Positions 1 through 8,296 of a DNA stretch of 64,000 bases are shown piece after piece; position 1 is the first letter of the stretch, and each line of letters starts with the position of its first letter. This DNA comes from Chryseobacterium cucumeris. GTDB taxonomy: Bacteria; Bacteroidota; Bacteroidia; Flavobacteriales; Weeksellaceae. The stretch lies in NCBI RefSeq assembly GCF_001593385.1, contig NZ_LUVZ01000012.1:496001-560000 (forward strand). Reading direction: 5' to 3'. The notes beneath the pieces are model-generated. The model was not told the origin of the DNA. It did no database searches and saw only the letters and a list, made by a program, of their open reading frames with translations. Both the position numbers and the translations under genes were made by a program.

Positions 1-445
1 GAACCAGTCCATAACCAACGTGTACCTTACTCATGGTAGCAGTGGTGGTATTGTTATAAGTGTCAAGTCCTACAACAAGTCCTACAGCATTTTGAGACAC
101 TCCAAGTCCTGAGCCTAATACACTGGCTACCGGAGGGTTGGCAAGGTACCAGAAGGCAATTCCATCTCCATTGGAGGTTTGGTTGGAATCCATCCTGAAA
201 TCAAATTCCACTCTCCATTTGTCGCAATATTTTAAATTAATGGGGTCATTCAGCCTGATAGAACCGGATTGGTTGTTGGTATCCGGGGTCAGCTGAATAA
301 AATCTGTGTTTACCTGAGTAGGGGAGACCATCGTCCATCCGGTAGTATTCACTGGATTTCCGATAAGCTGATAAGTTTGAGCGAAGGACTTTCCAGCTAT
401 ACAGAGTAAGAAAACAGATAAATACAATAATAGATTTTTATTCAT
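1..445 (-). CDS. Secreted L-type lectin-like protein, N-terminal part
   Basis: The start codon ATG lies at 443-445 on the minus strand and the frame is open to the window edge, so only the first 148 residues are visible. Residues 1-22 form a clear signal peptide (KNLLLYLSVFLLCIAGKSFA, then Q). The following part has segments typical of legume/L-type lectin beta-sandwich domains, such as GDGIAFWYL and VGLVVGLDTYNN. In flavobacteria such domains often sit at the N-terminus of large T9SS-exported surface proteins; that this one carries a sorting domain is inference, because the C-terminus is outside the window. It is likely surface-exposed and carbohydrate-binding. Family assignment is fairly good, function unknown. 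Confidence 0.72.
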   Translation of the reverse strand, partial: MNKNLLLYLSVFLLCIAGKSFAQTYQLIGNPVNTTGWTMVSPTQVNTDFIQLTPDTNNQSGSIRLNDPINLKYCDKWRVEFDFRMDSNQTSNGDGIAFWYLANPPVASVLGSGLGVSQNAVGLVVGLDTYNNTTTATMSKVHVGYGLV

Positions 446-610
446 TTATAATGGGACTTAGATTAATATGTAAAGATATTAAATCCCAATTAAATAATAT
501 GTATTTAATGTTAATCTTGCTTAAATTTTAATAATATTTTAAAAAAATACTATAAATTATGATATAATGCTGAATATTGCAGTAGCTAATACGTATTTGT
601 ATTAATTAAA

Positions 611-1087
611 TTAAAATAAGGAATTGTTATCTAAACTCTCAAAATAGGTATCAATTTCGAGATCTGAGGAACTGGCTGCTGCTACGGCTAATTTATCGCA
701 AAGTTCGTTTTCAAAATGTCCGGCATGACCTTTTACCCAATGCATTTTCGGGTTGTGTTTGTTGTAGAGTTCAATGAATTTTTTCCAGAGATCAGGGTTT
801 TTTACATTCTTCCAGCCTCTCTTGATCCATCCGGCAATCCAGTTTTGGTTGATAGCGTCAGATACATATTTACTGTCGGTATACACATGGATGTCATTTT
901 CTGTAGATTTCAGTTTTTCCAATGCAGTGATGACCGCCAGAAGCTCCATTCTGTTGTTGGTGGTTTTTCTAAAACCTTTGGAAAATGTTTTCTGGTAATT
1001 TTTTTCAGGAACGCGCATAAGAATTCCATATCCGCCTTTTCCCGGGTTTCCGCTGCAAGCTCCGTCCGTATAAATTTCGATTCTCAA
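611..1087 (-). CDS. rnhA: Ribonuclease HI
   Basis: 158-residue RNase HI, which cuts the RNA strand of RNA-DNA hybrids (R-loops, Okazaki primers) in the cytoplasm. The N-terminal YTDGACSGNPG motif and the full catalytic set can be placed: Asp8, Glu48 (NNRMELLA), Asp71 (YTDSKYV) and Asp131, with the mobile His121 in VKGHAGH. Length matches the family norm. The start is a TTG: an in-frame TAA lies four codons upstream and there is no ATG between it and the conserved N-terminus, so TTG at 1087 is the only start compatible with the fold. It is followed downstream by the lectin-like gene on the same strand and preceded by dnaB, 69 bases away; each may be transcribed separately. Confidence 0.95.
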   Translation of the reverse strand: MRIEIYTDGACSGNPGKGGYGILMRVPEKNYQKTFSKGFRKTTNNRMELLAVITALEKLKSTENDIHVYTDSKYVSDAINQNWIAGWIKRGWKNVKNPDLWKKFIELYNKHNPKMHWVKGHAGHFENELCDKLAVAAASSSDLEIDTYFESLDNNSLF

Positions 1088-1156
1088 ATCTGCTTTTTAA
1101 TAATTGATGTATTGACTGTAAAATTAAACTGAATTGATCTGAATTTTAATCTTTGC

Positions 1157-2746
1157 TTAAAAAGGGAAGTCATCATCGTCATCAAAGTCATTCATTGAAG
1201 ACCCTGAAAGTTTTGAACTATCCGGAAGATCAAATGCTGCTCCTGGCTGAATCGTTGTTTTGATCTTGTCAAATCCGCTTGGCTCTCCGAAGTTGGAAGG
1301 ATATCCTCCTCCGGCACCACTGTCAAACGCTGCTTCAATATCACCGAATTTTGCAAAATGTTTCAGGAATGATAATCTTACATCTGCTGTAGCACCATTT
1401 CTGTGTTTTGCAATGATCAGTTCGGCCTGGTTTTCTGTAGAAGTTTCCTGTCCTTCTTCGTCATTATCCCAAACCGTAATTTTATAATACTCCGGTCTGA
1501 AGATGAAAGATACGATATCCGCATCCTGCTCAATTGCTCCGGATTCCCTCAGGTCTGAAAGCTGAGGTCTTTTTCCAGGTCGGGCTTCCACACTTCTTGA
1601 AAGCTGTGACAGGGCAATGACCGGTACGTTAAGTTCTTTTGCAATTGCTTTTAATGAACGTGAAATCATGGAAATCTCCTGTTCACGGTTTCCAACTCCT
1701 TTTCCGCTGCTACTACCTGCGGTCATCAGCTGAAGGTAGTCGACCATGATAAGTCTTACTCCATGCTGCATTACCAGTCTTCGGCATTTTGCACGGAAGT
1801 CGAATATGGAAAGGGAAGGTGTTTCATCAATATATAAAGGAGCGTTCTCCAATTCAGATACATTGGAGAATAGTCTTTGCCATTCTTCATCATCCAGGGT
1901 TCCTTTTCTTAATTTTTCTGATGAGATTCTTGTTTCGGAAGCAATCATTCTGGTAATAAGCTGTACCGAGGCCATCTCGAGAGAGAACAGAGCCATAGGA
2001 ATTTTGTGCCCTACTGCAATATTTCTTGCCATGGAAAGCAGGAATGCTGTTTTACCCATCGCGGGACGGGCTGCAATAATGATAAGGTCAGAATTCTGCC
2101 AACCACCGGTTTCCTTATCCACATCTCTGAATCCTGAAGGAACTCCGGAAAGTCCTTGTTTATCTTTTAAAGATTTAATGGTATCAATGGCTTGTTTTAC
2201 CAATGAGTTGGCAGTATCGAATCCTTTCTTAATCGTTCCGTTGGTAATCTCGAAGAAAGACTGCTCTGCCTTGTCCAGAAGTTCAAAAACATCTGTCGAT
2301 TCCTTGTAAGAAGAATCAATAACATTAGCAGAAACATTAATAAGACTTCTTAAAATATACTTTTCAAGAATAACACGTACGTGATATTCGATATGGGCAG
2401 ATGAACTTACTCCCATTGTAAGATCAATGATGTAGTGATCACCACCTGCCTGACTCAGTTTGTCTTCTTTTTTTAAATCCTGAATAATCGTCATTAAGTC
2501 TACCGGGTGGTTGCCTTCATACAATTTTAAGATAGTAGAAAAGATGACCTGATGTCTGGGATCATAAAACACCTCCGGAGTAAGAAGGTCAATGGAATGG
2601 TCAAGACCTTTTTTGTCAATCAAAAAAGTTCCGATAACCAGTCTTTCAAAGTCCACTGCATTGGGAGGCATTTTTCCATCCGCAATAGACAATTCTTTTG
2701 CAAAGTTTCCGTGTGTCAGGGATGATAATGTTTCTTTCTGCGCCAT
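1157..2746 (-). CDS. dnaB: Replicative DNA helicase DnaB
   Basis: 529-residue replicative helicase that unwinds DNA at the fork as a hexamer. The N-terminal DnaB domain (about residues 28-130) contains the usual PPNAVDFERLVIG start. A linker follows, then the RecA-like ATPase domain with Walker A ARPAMGKTAF (about 226-235), Walker B LIMVDYLQLM and the arginine-finger region further on (AIEQDADIVSFIFRPEYY). The C-terminus ends in an acidic tail (DFDDDDDFPF), as often seen in flavobacterial DnaB. The ATG at 2746 is only four bases downstream of a perfect -7 box (2751-2758), which suggests a leaderless or nearly leaderless mRNA. Confidence 0.96.
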   Translation of the reverse strand: MAQKETLSSLTHGNFAKELSIADGKMPPNAVDFERLVIGTFLIDKKGLDHSIDLLTPEVFYDPRHQVIFSTILKLYEGNHPVDLMTIIQDLKKEDKLSQAGGDHYIIDLTMGVSSSAHIEYHVRVILEKYILRSLINVSANVIDSSYKESTDVFELLDKAEQSFFEITNGTIKKGFDTANSLVKQAIDTIKSLKDKQGLSGVPSGFRDVDKETGGWQNSDLIIIAARPAMGKTAFLLSMARNIAVGHKIPMALFSLEMASVQLITRMIASETRISSEKLRKGTLDDEEWQRLFSNVSELENAPLYIDETPSLSIFDFRAKCRRLVMQHGVRLIMVDYLQLMTAGSSSGKGVGNREQEISMISRSLKAIAKELNVPVIALSQLSRSVEARPGKRPQLSDLRESGAIEQDADIVSFIFRPEYYKITVWDNDEEGQETSTENQAELIIAKHRNGATADVRLSFLKHFAKFGDIEAAFDSGAGGGYPSNFGEPSGFDKIKTTIQPGAAFDLPDSSKLSGSSMNDFDDDDDFPF

Positions 2747-2750
2747 GATG

Positions 2751-2758
2751 CAAAGATA
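2751..2758 (-). promoter_or_regulatory. Bacteroidota -7 box upstream of dnaB
   Basis: On the minus strand this reads TATCTTTG, a perfect match to TAnnTTTG. Only four bases separate it from the dnaB ATG, so the transcript would begin at or next to the start codon. I see no clear -33 TTG at the usual distance. Confidence 0.55.
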
Positions 2759-2852
2759 GTTTATTTAAAAAATAATAGAAAAATAGTATTCAACAAATTA
2801 TTAGCAGTCTTTCGTAAAATGCTGTAAACAGGAGGTTGGACTTGTTGATAAA

Positions 2853-2881
2853 AAAAATCACCTCAGTCTGAGGTGATTTTT
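2853..2881 (-). terminator. Intrinsic terminator after the T9SS protein gene
   Basis: Inverted repeat with a 13-bp stem (core TCACCTCA / TGAGGTGA) and a 3-base loop, flanked by A and T runs so that it can work in both directions. It lies 20 bases past the stop of the gene ending at 2901. Confidence 0.85.
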
Positions 2882-2900
2882 CAAAAAGATGAAGTAAAAC

Positions 2901-5048
2901 TTATTCTTTATTTTTTACCAATACCCATCCTGAATATTTGGTTTCGGTATTGTCTTTATTGTTTTCGTTCCACGAGATCGTGTACCAGTAAGTTCCGGTT
3001 AGGATTTTCTTACCAAATGCTGTTCCGTCCCAAGTGAAGTTATTCATTTTGTTAGCTTCATGAAGTTTGTTTCCATATCTGTCATATACAATGAAGATAA
3101 GGTTTTTCTTGTAAGCTAATGCTGAGTAATCAATAACATCATTTACATTATCTCCGTTCGGAGTAATCGCGTTGATAAGATTAGGGACAGTCACGGTTAC
3201 CTGAATAGGCGTACAGTTATAAGTATCTTTTACATATATCGTATTTTCTCCTCTAGGAAGTCCTGTGAATACATTGGAGTCCTGCCAGTTAACACCATCA
3301 ATAGAATATTTGTAAGGAGGAACTCCCCCTGAAGCTGTTACTGTGATGTTGTTGTTGGTAATCTCGATTCCTGAAACCACTGGCTGAAGGCTTGGATGTA
3401 CACGTACTTCCTGAAGTGTGAAGCATTTTCCGGTCTGAAGTTTTACCCAATAAACCCCAACTCCTACGTTGTTGATAGATTGTGTAGTTTCACCCGTGCT
3501 CCATTCGTAGCTTACAAATCCAGGTCCAGCGTCTAAAGAGGTTTTGGCTTCAGCACAAATTGTCTTATCTTTTAATACCGCTGATTTTACCGGAGGCAAT
3601 ACAATCAGTTCTATTTTAGCAATTGAATAACACTGTTTGTCATTATTTACTCTTGCATATACTGTTTTGCTTTCTGAAAGATAGTTTAATGCTGCTATAA
3701 TAGGGTTTGTCTGTGCTTTAGCATCAGCTACAGTTGTATAATATTTAATGGTAGTTCCGGTAGGTGTTGGAACAGCTACTCCGATGTCAGCCTTGGAAAG
3801 ATCAAATGTTGAACGGGTAACGTCATTATCAATATAACAGTTTTGAAGTACAGCATCTTTCAGTACAACTGATGGGTAGAATAATAATCTGATAGTAGTA
3901 GTTGCGATACATCCGAAAGAAGAAATTACTTTTACATATACGGTTGATTCAGCAGAAACGTAGTTGGTAGGATCTGTAATTTCATTAATTTCAGCATTCA
4001 TATCCGCAACCGTAGCATAATACTTAATGGTTGCTCCGGCTCCTCCAAATACATTGGCTGTTGTTAAGTTATATTTTGCAGTACCTGCTCCGTTGTTGTT
4101 ACAGGAGTATAAAGTAGCCGAATTGGCAGAAATACCCACATTCACAAACTTGAACTTTCCGGTTATGAAACATCCGTTGATAGGGTTGCTCGGATTGGTG
4201 GGATCCTGATACACAATTCTGTAATAATATGTTGTAACTCCGTCTACAGTGGCTACCGTAAGTGGATTTTGTCCTGTAAGGGCATCGTTGGTTGTTTTGT
4301 GATAAGTAACCTTGAAGTTGGGGCTGTTACCATTAATAATTGCTGCAGATAATGTTGTAAAATCAAACTGGGTAGGCAGCGCACAAACCATTACCTGATT
4401 AGGATCATTAGGAGCTGCTCCCGGTATTCCAGGCGCGATAAATGGGTTAGGCGAAAGAACAGGATCGTTAAATGCAGAACTTAAGCTTGCCGTTCCTGTC
4501 CATTCTAAAGAAAAACCATTAACGGATCTACTGAAGTTGTCAATAACCAGATAATAAGTCTGGCCAACCAATACATCCATATAGGGACTCCATTTACCAT
4601 TGTTCATACTGGATGTAACACCTGGTGGATTGGTAGGGAATACGGCTGGTGGAGCAAGAGTCAGATCGAGACCTGTATCTCCTGAAGTGCCGCTATAGTT
4701 ACATCTTATGGGTTGTATGAAAACGTGATCCGCATTCTGTAACGAAGCACAGCCGTTAGCTGTTGGTCCGTAAACTGCAAAATCATAATCATCATCCTGA
4801 TCGTTAGGTTTTATTGTAAATGCCAGTGTTCCTGGTGTGGATACTGTAAAAGTGTACCAAACTGTATATCTTTCATTGGTACTGAGGCATCCACCGTTTT
4901 GGTTAAGAATTTCTATTATATTCCCCGGGCCCGAAGGGGTGTATGAAATGTCAGAATTACCACAGATGGGAATTGCTGTGACACAATCTGACTGTGAATA
5001 GGCCATTTGCGCTATCAATAAAATAAAAAGAAGTAATATTTTTTTCAT
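2901..5048 (-). CDS. T9SS type B sorting domain protein (adhesin-like), copy 1
   Basis: 715-residue secreted protein. I choose the ATG at 5048 (MKKILLLFILLIAQMAYSQ, a clean signal peptide) rather than an in-frame start at 5123, because the upstream extension would be encoded by the preceding gene's terminator. The N-terminal domain (SDCVTAIPICGNSDISYTP) is cysteine-rich and beta-type; several repeated beta modules follow, with recurring motifs such as SFGC, VYVKV and STGETTQSI. The last ~90 residues, from ITPNGDNVNDVIDY through YDRYGNKL to GTYWYTISW, form the gliding-motility-associated C-terminal domain that directs type IX export and cell-surface attachment. It is a close paralogue of the next gene. 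Ligand unknown; probably an adhesin or matrix protein. Confidence 0.9.
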   Translation of the reverse strand: MKKILLLFILLIAQMAYSQSDCVTAIPICGNSDISYTPSGPGNIIEILNQNGGCLSTNERYTVWYTFTVSTPGTLAFTIKPNDQDDDYDFAVYGPTANGCASLQNADHVFIQPIRCNYSGTSGDTGLDLTLAPPAVFPTNPPGVTSSMNNGKWSPYMDVLVGQTYYLVIDNFSRSVNGFSLEWTGTASLSSAFNDPVLSPNPFIAPGIPGAAPNDPNQVMVCALPTQFDFTTLSAAIINGNSPNFKVTYHKTTNDALTGQNPLTVATVDGVTTYYYRIVYQDPTNPSNPINGCFITGKFKFVNVGISANSATLYSCNNNGAGTAKYNLTTANVFGGAGATIKYYATVADMNAEINEITDPTNYVSAESTVYVKVISSFGCIATTTIRLLFYPSVVLKDAVLQNCYIDNDVTRSTFDLSKADIGVAVPTPTGTTIKYYTTVADAKAQTNPIIAALNYLSESKTVYARVNNDKQCYSIAKIELIVLPPVKSAVLKDKTICAEAKTSLDAGPGFVSYEWSTGETTQSINNVGVGVYWVKLQTGKCFTLQEVRVHPSLQPVVSGIEITNNNITVTASGGVPPYKYSIDGVNWQDSNVFTGLPRGENTIYVKDTYNCTPIQVTVTVPNLINAITPNGDNVNDVIDYSALAYKKNLIFIVYDRYGNKLHEANKMNNFTWDGTAFGKKILTGTYWYTISWNENNKDNTETKYSGWVLVKNKE

Positions 5049-5110
5049 TGTTAAAACTTTTTTGTTAAACAAACTTGAAATCAATAAATTTTTATCATTA
5101 TTTGTAAAAG

Positions 5111-5134
5111 AAAAAGCCGCCAAAGCGGCTTTTT
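5111..5134 (-). terminator. Intrinsic terminator between the two T9SS paralogues
   Basis: Perfect 10-bp inverted repeat, AAAAAGCCGC - CAAA - GCGGCTTTTT, just past the stop of the gene ending at 5148. It separates the two paralogues into different transcripts and argues for the internal ATG of the downstream copy. Confidence 0.9.
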
Positions 5135-5147
5135 ATATTGTGGTGTT

Positions 5148-7220
5148 TTATTCTCTGTTTTTTACAACAATCCAACCTGAAAACTTGAAAGGAGTATTCT
5201 TTTTGTCATTCTCGTTCCATGTTACAGAATACCAGTAGGTACCTGTTGGTATGTTCTTGCCACCAATTTTACCATCCCATTTATAACCATTGGATTTGTC
5301 TCCCTGGTGGATTTTTGTTCCATATCTGTCAAAGATACTCAAAATAAGATTCTGTTTATCAGCCATAGCAGAATAATCCACTACGTCATTCACACCATCT
5401 CCGTTTGGAGTAATCATATTGATAAGGTTAGGAACCACTACTGCAACTTCAATTGGCTCGCAGTCATAAGCATCTTTTACATAGACTTTGTAAGTTCCTC
5501 TTGCTACATTGGAGAATACATTAGAAGGCTGCCATAAAATCTTATCCATAGAATACTGATAATCCGGTGTTCCTCCAATAACATTGATTGTCAATGTAGT
5601 ATTGTTAATGTCGATATTTGTTACAACTGGTTGCTCAGAAGGATAAACGGTTACCTTTTGAGTGGCAACACATTCACCTGTTTTTAATTTTACCCAGTAA
5701 ACACCTACTCCCACATCTTTAATAGACTGTGTTGTTGCTCCTGTGCTCCATTCATAGCTTTTGAACCCAGGTCCGGCATCTAAAGTGGTCGTGTCTTCCA
5801 TGCAGATAATTTTGTCTTTCAGAACACTGGATGTTACTGGAGCAATTACAGTTAAACCAATTTTTACCACTACATAACATCCTCTGGTGTCGGATACTCT
5901 TACATATACTAAGCCGCTTGGTGCAATATAATTAGCATTTAAAATTTGGTTGGTTTCATCTATTGCGTCTGTTAGTGAAGGGAAGTATTTTTTAGTGATC
6001 CCTGCCTGTGGTGTAATTACAGCAGCATTATCCAAGTTGAATAAAGCTGTTGAAGGATTGGCTTCAATAAAGCATGATCTCAATTCAGCATCTTTTGCAA
6101 TGATTTGCGGATAGAATTTAAGGGTAATTTCTGCAATATCACTACATCCAAATGCAGAAGTTACTTTTACATATATTTTACCTTCAGCAGAAACAAACTG
6201 ATAGATGTTGGTGATCTCATTGATTGAGTTATTCAGATCATATAATGTGTAATAGTATTTTTTAGTTGCCGTTGGATCAGCAAAAACTGCAGCAGTGGTA
6301 AGATCATACGTTGCCGTACCTGCATTGTTGTTGTTACAGCTTGTCAGCGTTACATCGGTAGCGGTGATTGTACCATCTTTAAATTTAAATTTACCAGTCT
6401 GTCTACATTTATTAATAGGGCTGTTGGGGTTAGTCGGGTCAGTATAGTTGATACTGTAGAAATAAACTCCAACAGGAGTAACTGTTTGAGGTCCAACAAG
6501 AGGGTTGTTACCTGTTAAAGCATCATTCTGACTTGTGTGGTAGCTAATGTTGAAGTTAGGGTTACCATTAAGAATTCCTGCGGATAATGATGCGAAATCA
6601 AAAGTCGCCGGATTTGAACAGATCACTACTTCTCTTGGGTCAGCAGGATTAGCTCCTGGAATTCCCGGTGGGATAAATGGATGAGGCTGTATATTCGGAT
6701 CAGTGAACGGAGAAGACAAAGTAGCTGTTCCACCCCATGATAATTTGAATCCGTTAGCTGTTTCTCTGTGGTTATTTACAATGATATAGTAAGTCTGACC
6801 AGGCAGTACATCCATGTATTTTACCCATTTATCTCCTGTTGCATCCTCACTAAGGTCAGTAGCGGTCATATTAAGACCTGTATTTCCACTTAGTCCGGAA
6901 TAAGAACAACGTATAGGAGTTCCTAGGTTTCCGCAAGATTTGTTGGGTCCATATACTCCAAAGTCATAATCATCTCCCTGGTCGTTAGGGATGATTTCGA
7001 AAGTAAGGGTTCCTCCTGTAGCGATGGTAAAAGAATACCATACGGAGTACTTCTCGTTAGAAGTTAAACATCCACCCAGGTTTTCTGCAATGTCTCCATG
7101 CCCGCCTGGTGTATATGAAATGTCAGAGTTACCGCAGACTGCCATTGCAGTGCCACAATCTGATTGTGCAAATAAAATATGTGAAAATATGAGTAATAAA
7201 ACAAGTAATGTTTTTTTCAT
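5148..7220 (-). CDS. T9SS type B sorting domain protein (adhesin-like), copy 2
   Basis: 690-residue secreted protein, with a signal peptide MKKTLLVLLLIFSHILFAQ and the same architecture as its neighbour. The N-terminal module begins SDCGTAMAVCGNSDISYTP; repeated beta modules follow (DPTNPNSPINKCRQTGKFKF, SAFGC, STGATTQSIKDVGVGVYWVK), and a C-terminal type B sorting/gliding domain (ITPNGDGVNDVVDYS, FDRYGTKI, GTYWYSVTW). Many stretches are near-identical to the downstream copy, so the two arose by tandem duplication and have since diverged in the middle modules. Export needs the type IX machinery, none of which is in the window. Role inferred: surface adhesion or matrix. Confidence 0.9.
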   Translation of the reverse strand: MKKTLLVLLLIFSHILFAQSDCGTAMAVCGNSDISYTPGGHGDIAENLGGCLTSNEKYSVWYSFTIATGGTLTFEIIPNDQGDDYDFGVYGPNKSCGNLGTPIRCSYSGLSGNTGLNMTATDLSEDATGDKWVKYMDVLPGQTYYIIVNNHRETANGFKLSWGGTATLSSPFTDPNIQPHPFIPPGIPGANPADPREVVICSNPATFDFASLSAGILNGNPNFNISYHTSQNDALTGNNPLVGPQTVTPVGVYFYSINYTDPTNPNSPINKCRQTGKFKFKDGTITATDVTLTSCNNNNAGTATYDLTTAAVFADPTATKKYYYTLYDLNNSINEITNIYQFVSAEGKIYVKVTSAFGCSDIAEITLKFYPQIIAKDAELRSCFIEANPSTALFNLDNAAVITPQAGITKKYFPSLTDAIDETNQILNANYIAPSGLVYVRVSDTRGCYVVVKIGLTVIAPVTSSVLKDKIICMEDTTTLDAGPGFKSYEWSTGATTQSIKDVGVGVYWVKLKTGECVATQKVTVYPSEQPVVTNIDINNTTLTINVIGGTPDYQYSMDKILWQPSNVFSNVARGTYKVYVKDAYDCEPIEVAVVVPNLINMITPNGDGVNDVVDYSAMADKQNLILSIFDRYGTKIHQGDKSNGYKWDGKIGGKNIPTGTYWYSVTWNENDKKNTPFKFSGWIVVKNRE

Positions 7221-7344
7221 GAGAATTAATTTTTAAAACAAATATTAAATGTGTTTAATTATTAAAAAATGCTGTTTTATCTGATACAAAATACTGTTTA
7301 TCAAAATATTCAATGAATTTTCAGGTTTTCGTATTAAAAAAAAC

Positions 7345-7372
7345 TGATCGTCCCAATTTACTCGGGAGATCA
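7345..7372 (-). terminator. Probable terminator after the TPR-like gene
   Basis: Imperfect hairpin TGATC-g-TCCC / GGGA-GATCA with a 9-base loop, followed on the minus strand by a T-rich run. It lies 15 bases past the stop at 7388. Confidence 0.6.
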
Positions 7373-7387
7373 TACATTTTTTTACTG

Positions 7388-7993
7388 TTAATTTGTTCCG
7401 ATCAGCTGTTTTCCCCAAGTAGGTGAACTTGATGAGGCGTCTGACATTTCAAATTCTTTGGCTGCTTTTTGATAGAACTTTATAGCTTCTGTCTTGTTCC
7501 CTTGCTTTTCAGCTATTTCCGCTTTTAAAAAAGAAAGTCTTGGATTGTTCTTTAAAGTTGTTTCCGCTTTAGCCATAAAGCCTGCAGCCGTTTTTAGTTC
7601 CTTTTGAGGATCTGCAGCTGTTTTTATTCTTATTTTCTGAAAATGAATAAGAGCAAGAAGAAGATTGACCTCTCCATTATTTTTTTCCGAAGCAAGAGCC
7701 TGCATTGCAAGTTTTCTGGCAGATTCATTAGGTTCTCCAAGAGGGCTGTTCGGACTATTCTTTAAAAGGAAATTGGTTTTAAGATACAATGCTGCTGCTG
7801 CATAGTAATTAGCCTGCCATTTTTCTGAAGTTTTAGCTTGTGAAAACTTAGAAAAAAGCATATCATAGTCATTTTCTGTTTTAGCATTATTGAATTGTAA
7901 AACAGATTGTTGTAAGGTTTGGTCTGAAAAGAATTGAGCATTCATCAGAGAACCTGTCATGAGAAAGCTCAAAATTAGTAAAAGTTTAGTCAT
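7388..7993 (-). CDS. Secreted TPR-like protein
   Basis: 201-residue protein with a signal peptide (TKLLLILSFLMTGSLMNAQ) and an alpha-helical remainder. The last third (ETTLKNNPRLSFLKAEIAEK, then GNKTEAIKFYQKAAKEF) looks like a tetratricopeptide helix pair, and the earlier part has matching spacing of Ala and Tyr residues (ANYYAAAALYLK). Such small periplasmic TPR-like proteins are common in flavobacteria and have no fixed role; scaffolding in the periplasm is the general expectation. It stands alone with its own promoter box at 8013-8020. Confidence 0.75.
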   Translation of the reverse strand: MTKLLLILSFLMTGSLMNAQFFSDQTLQQSVLQFNNAKTENDYDMLFSKFSQAKTSEKWQANYYAAAALYLKTNFLLKNSPNSPLGEPNESARKLAMQALASEKNNGEVNLLLALIHFQKIRIKTAADPQKELKTAAGFMAKAETTLKNNPRLSFLKAEIAEKQGNKTEAIKFYQKAAKEFEMSDASSSSPTWGKQLIGTN

Positions 7994-8012
7994 AGGGGGA
8001 TATTTTATGAAG

Positions 8013-8020
8013 CAAATATA
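8013..8020 (-). promoter_or_regulatory. -7 box upstream of the TPR-like gene
   Basis: Reads TATATTTG on the minus strand, a perfect TAnnTTTG match, 19 bases before the ATG at 7993. Confidence 0.6.
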
Positions 8021-8202
8021 AAAAATTATTAACGTTAAATTAAAGATTTTGAGATATATTTAATGAAAGTAACATATTGGTTTTAAATGTGGTATTTTAT
8101 TCTGTTGATTAAATTATATGAAGATCGTAAAGATATATATAGTTTTGATGAATATTTCTGGTTTAATTATTTTATAAATTTTAAAAAAACAGCTATAAAA
8201 CA

Positions 8203-8236
8203 AAAATCAGAATAGAAAACGTTCTATTCTGATTTT
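8203..8236 (-). terminator. Intrinsic terminator after the MFS gene
   Basis: 15-bp perfect stem (AAAATCAGAATAGAA / TTCTATTCTGATTTT) with the 4-base loop AACG, about 60 bases past the stop at 8297. Confidence 0.85.
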
Positions 8237-8296
8237 AAGTATTTCGAATTCTTATTTTTTTTGTATCAGATTTTAAATTATTTGATAAACAATAAG

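Larger units (their letters stand above)
7994..8296. other. Intergenic region with promoter and terminator
   Basis: About 300 AT-rich bases between two minus-strand genes. It holds the promoter of the TPR-like gene (8013-8020) and the terminator of the MFS gene (8203-8236). I see no other gene or conserved structure between them. Confidence 0.6.

Noticed and set aside
1746..2309. 187-codon open frame opposite dnaB
   Set aside because: It is the mirror of a well-supported gene, shows no domain pattern and no promoter; the same holds for similar mirror frames opposite mfd, fcl, wzt and the acyltransferases (for example 30586-31137).
5049..5123. Longer N-terminus of the first T9SS protein (start at 5123)
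   Set aside because: The extension is encoded by the preceding gene's terminator and would bury the signal peptide.
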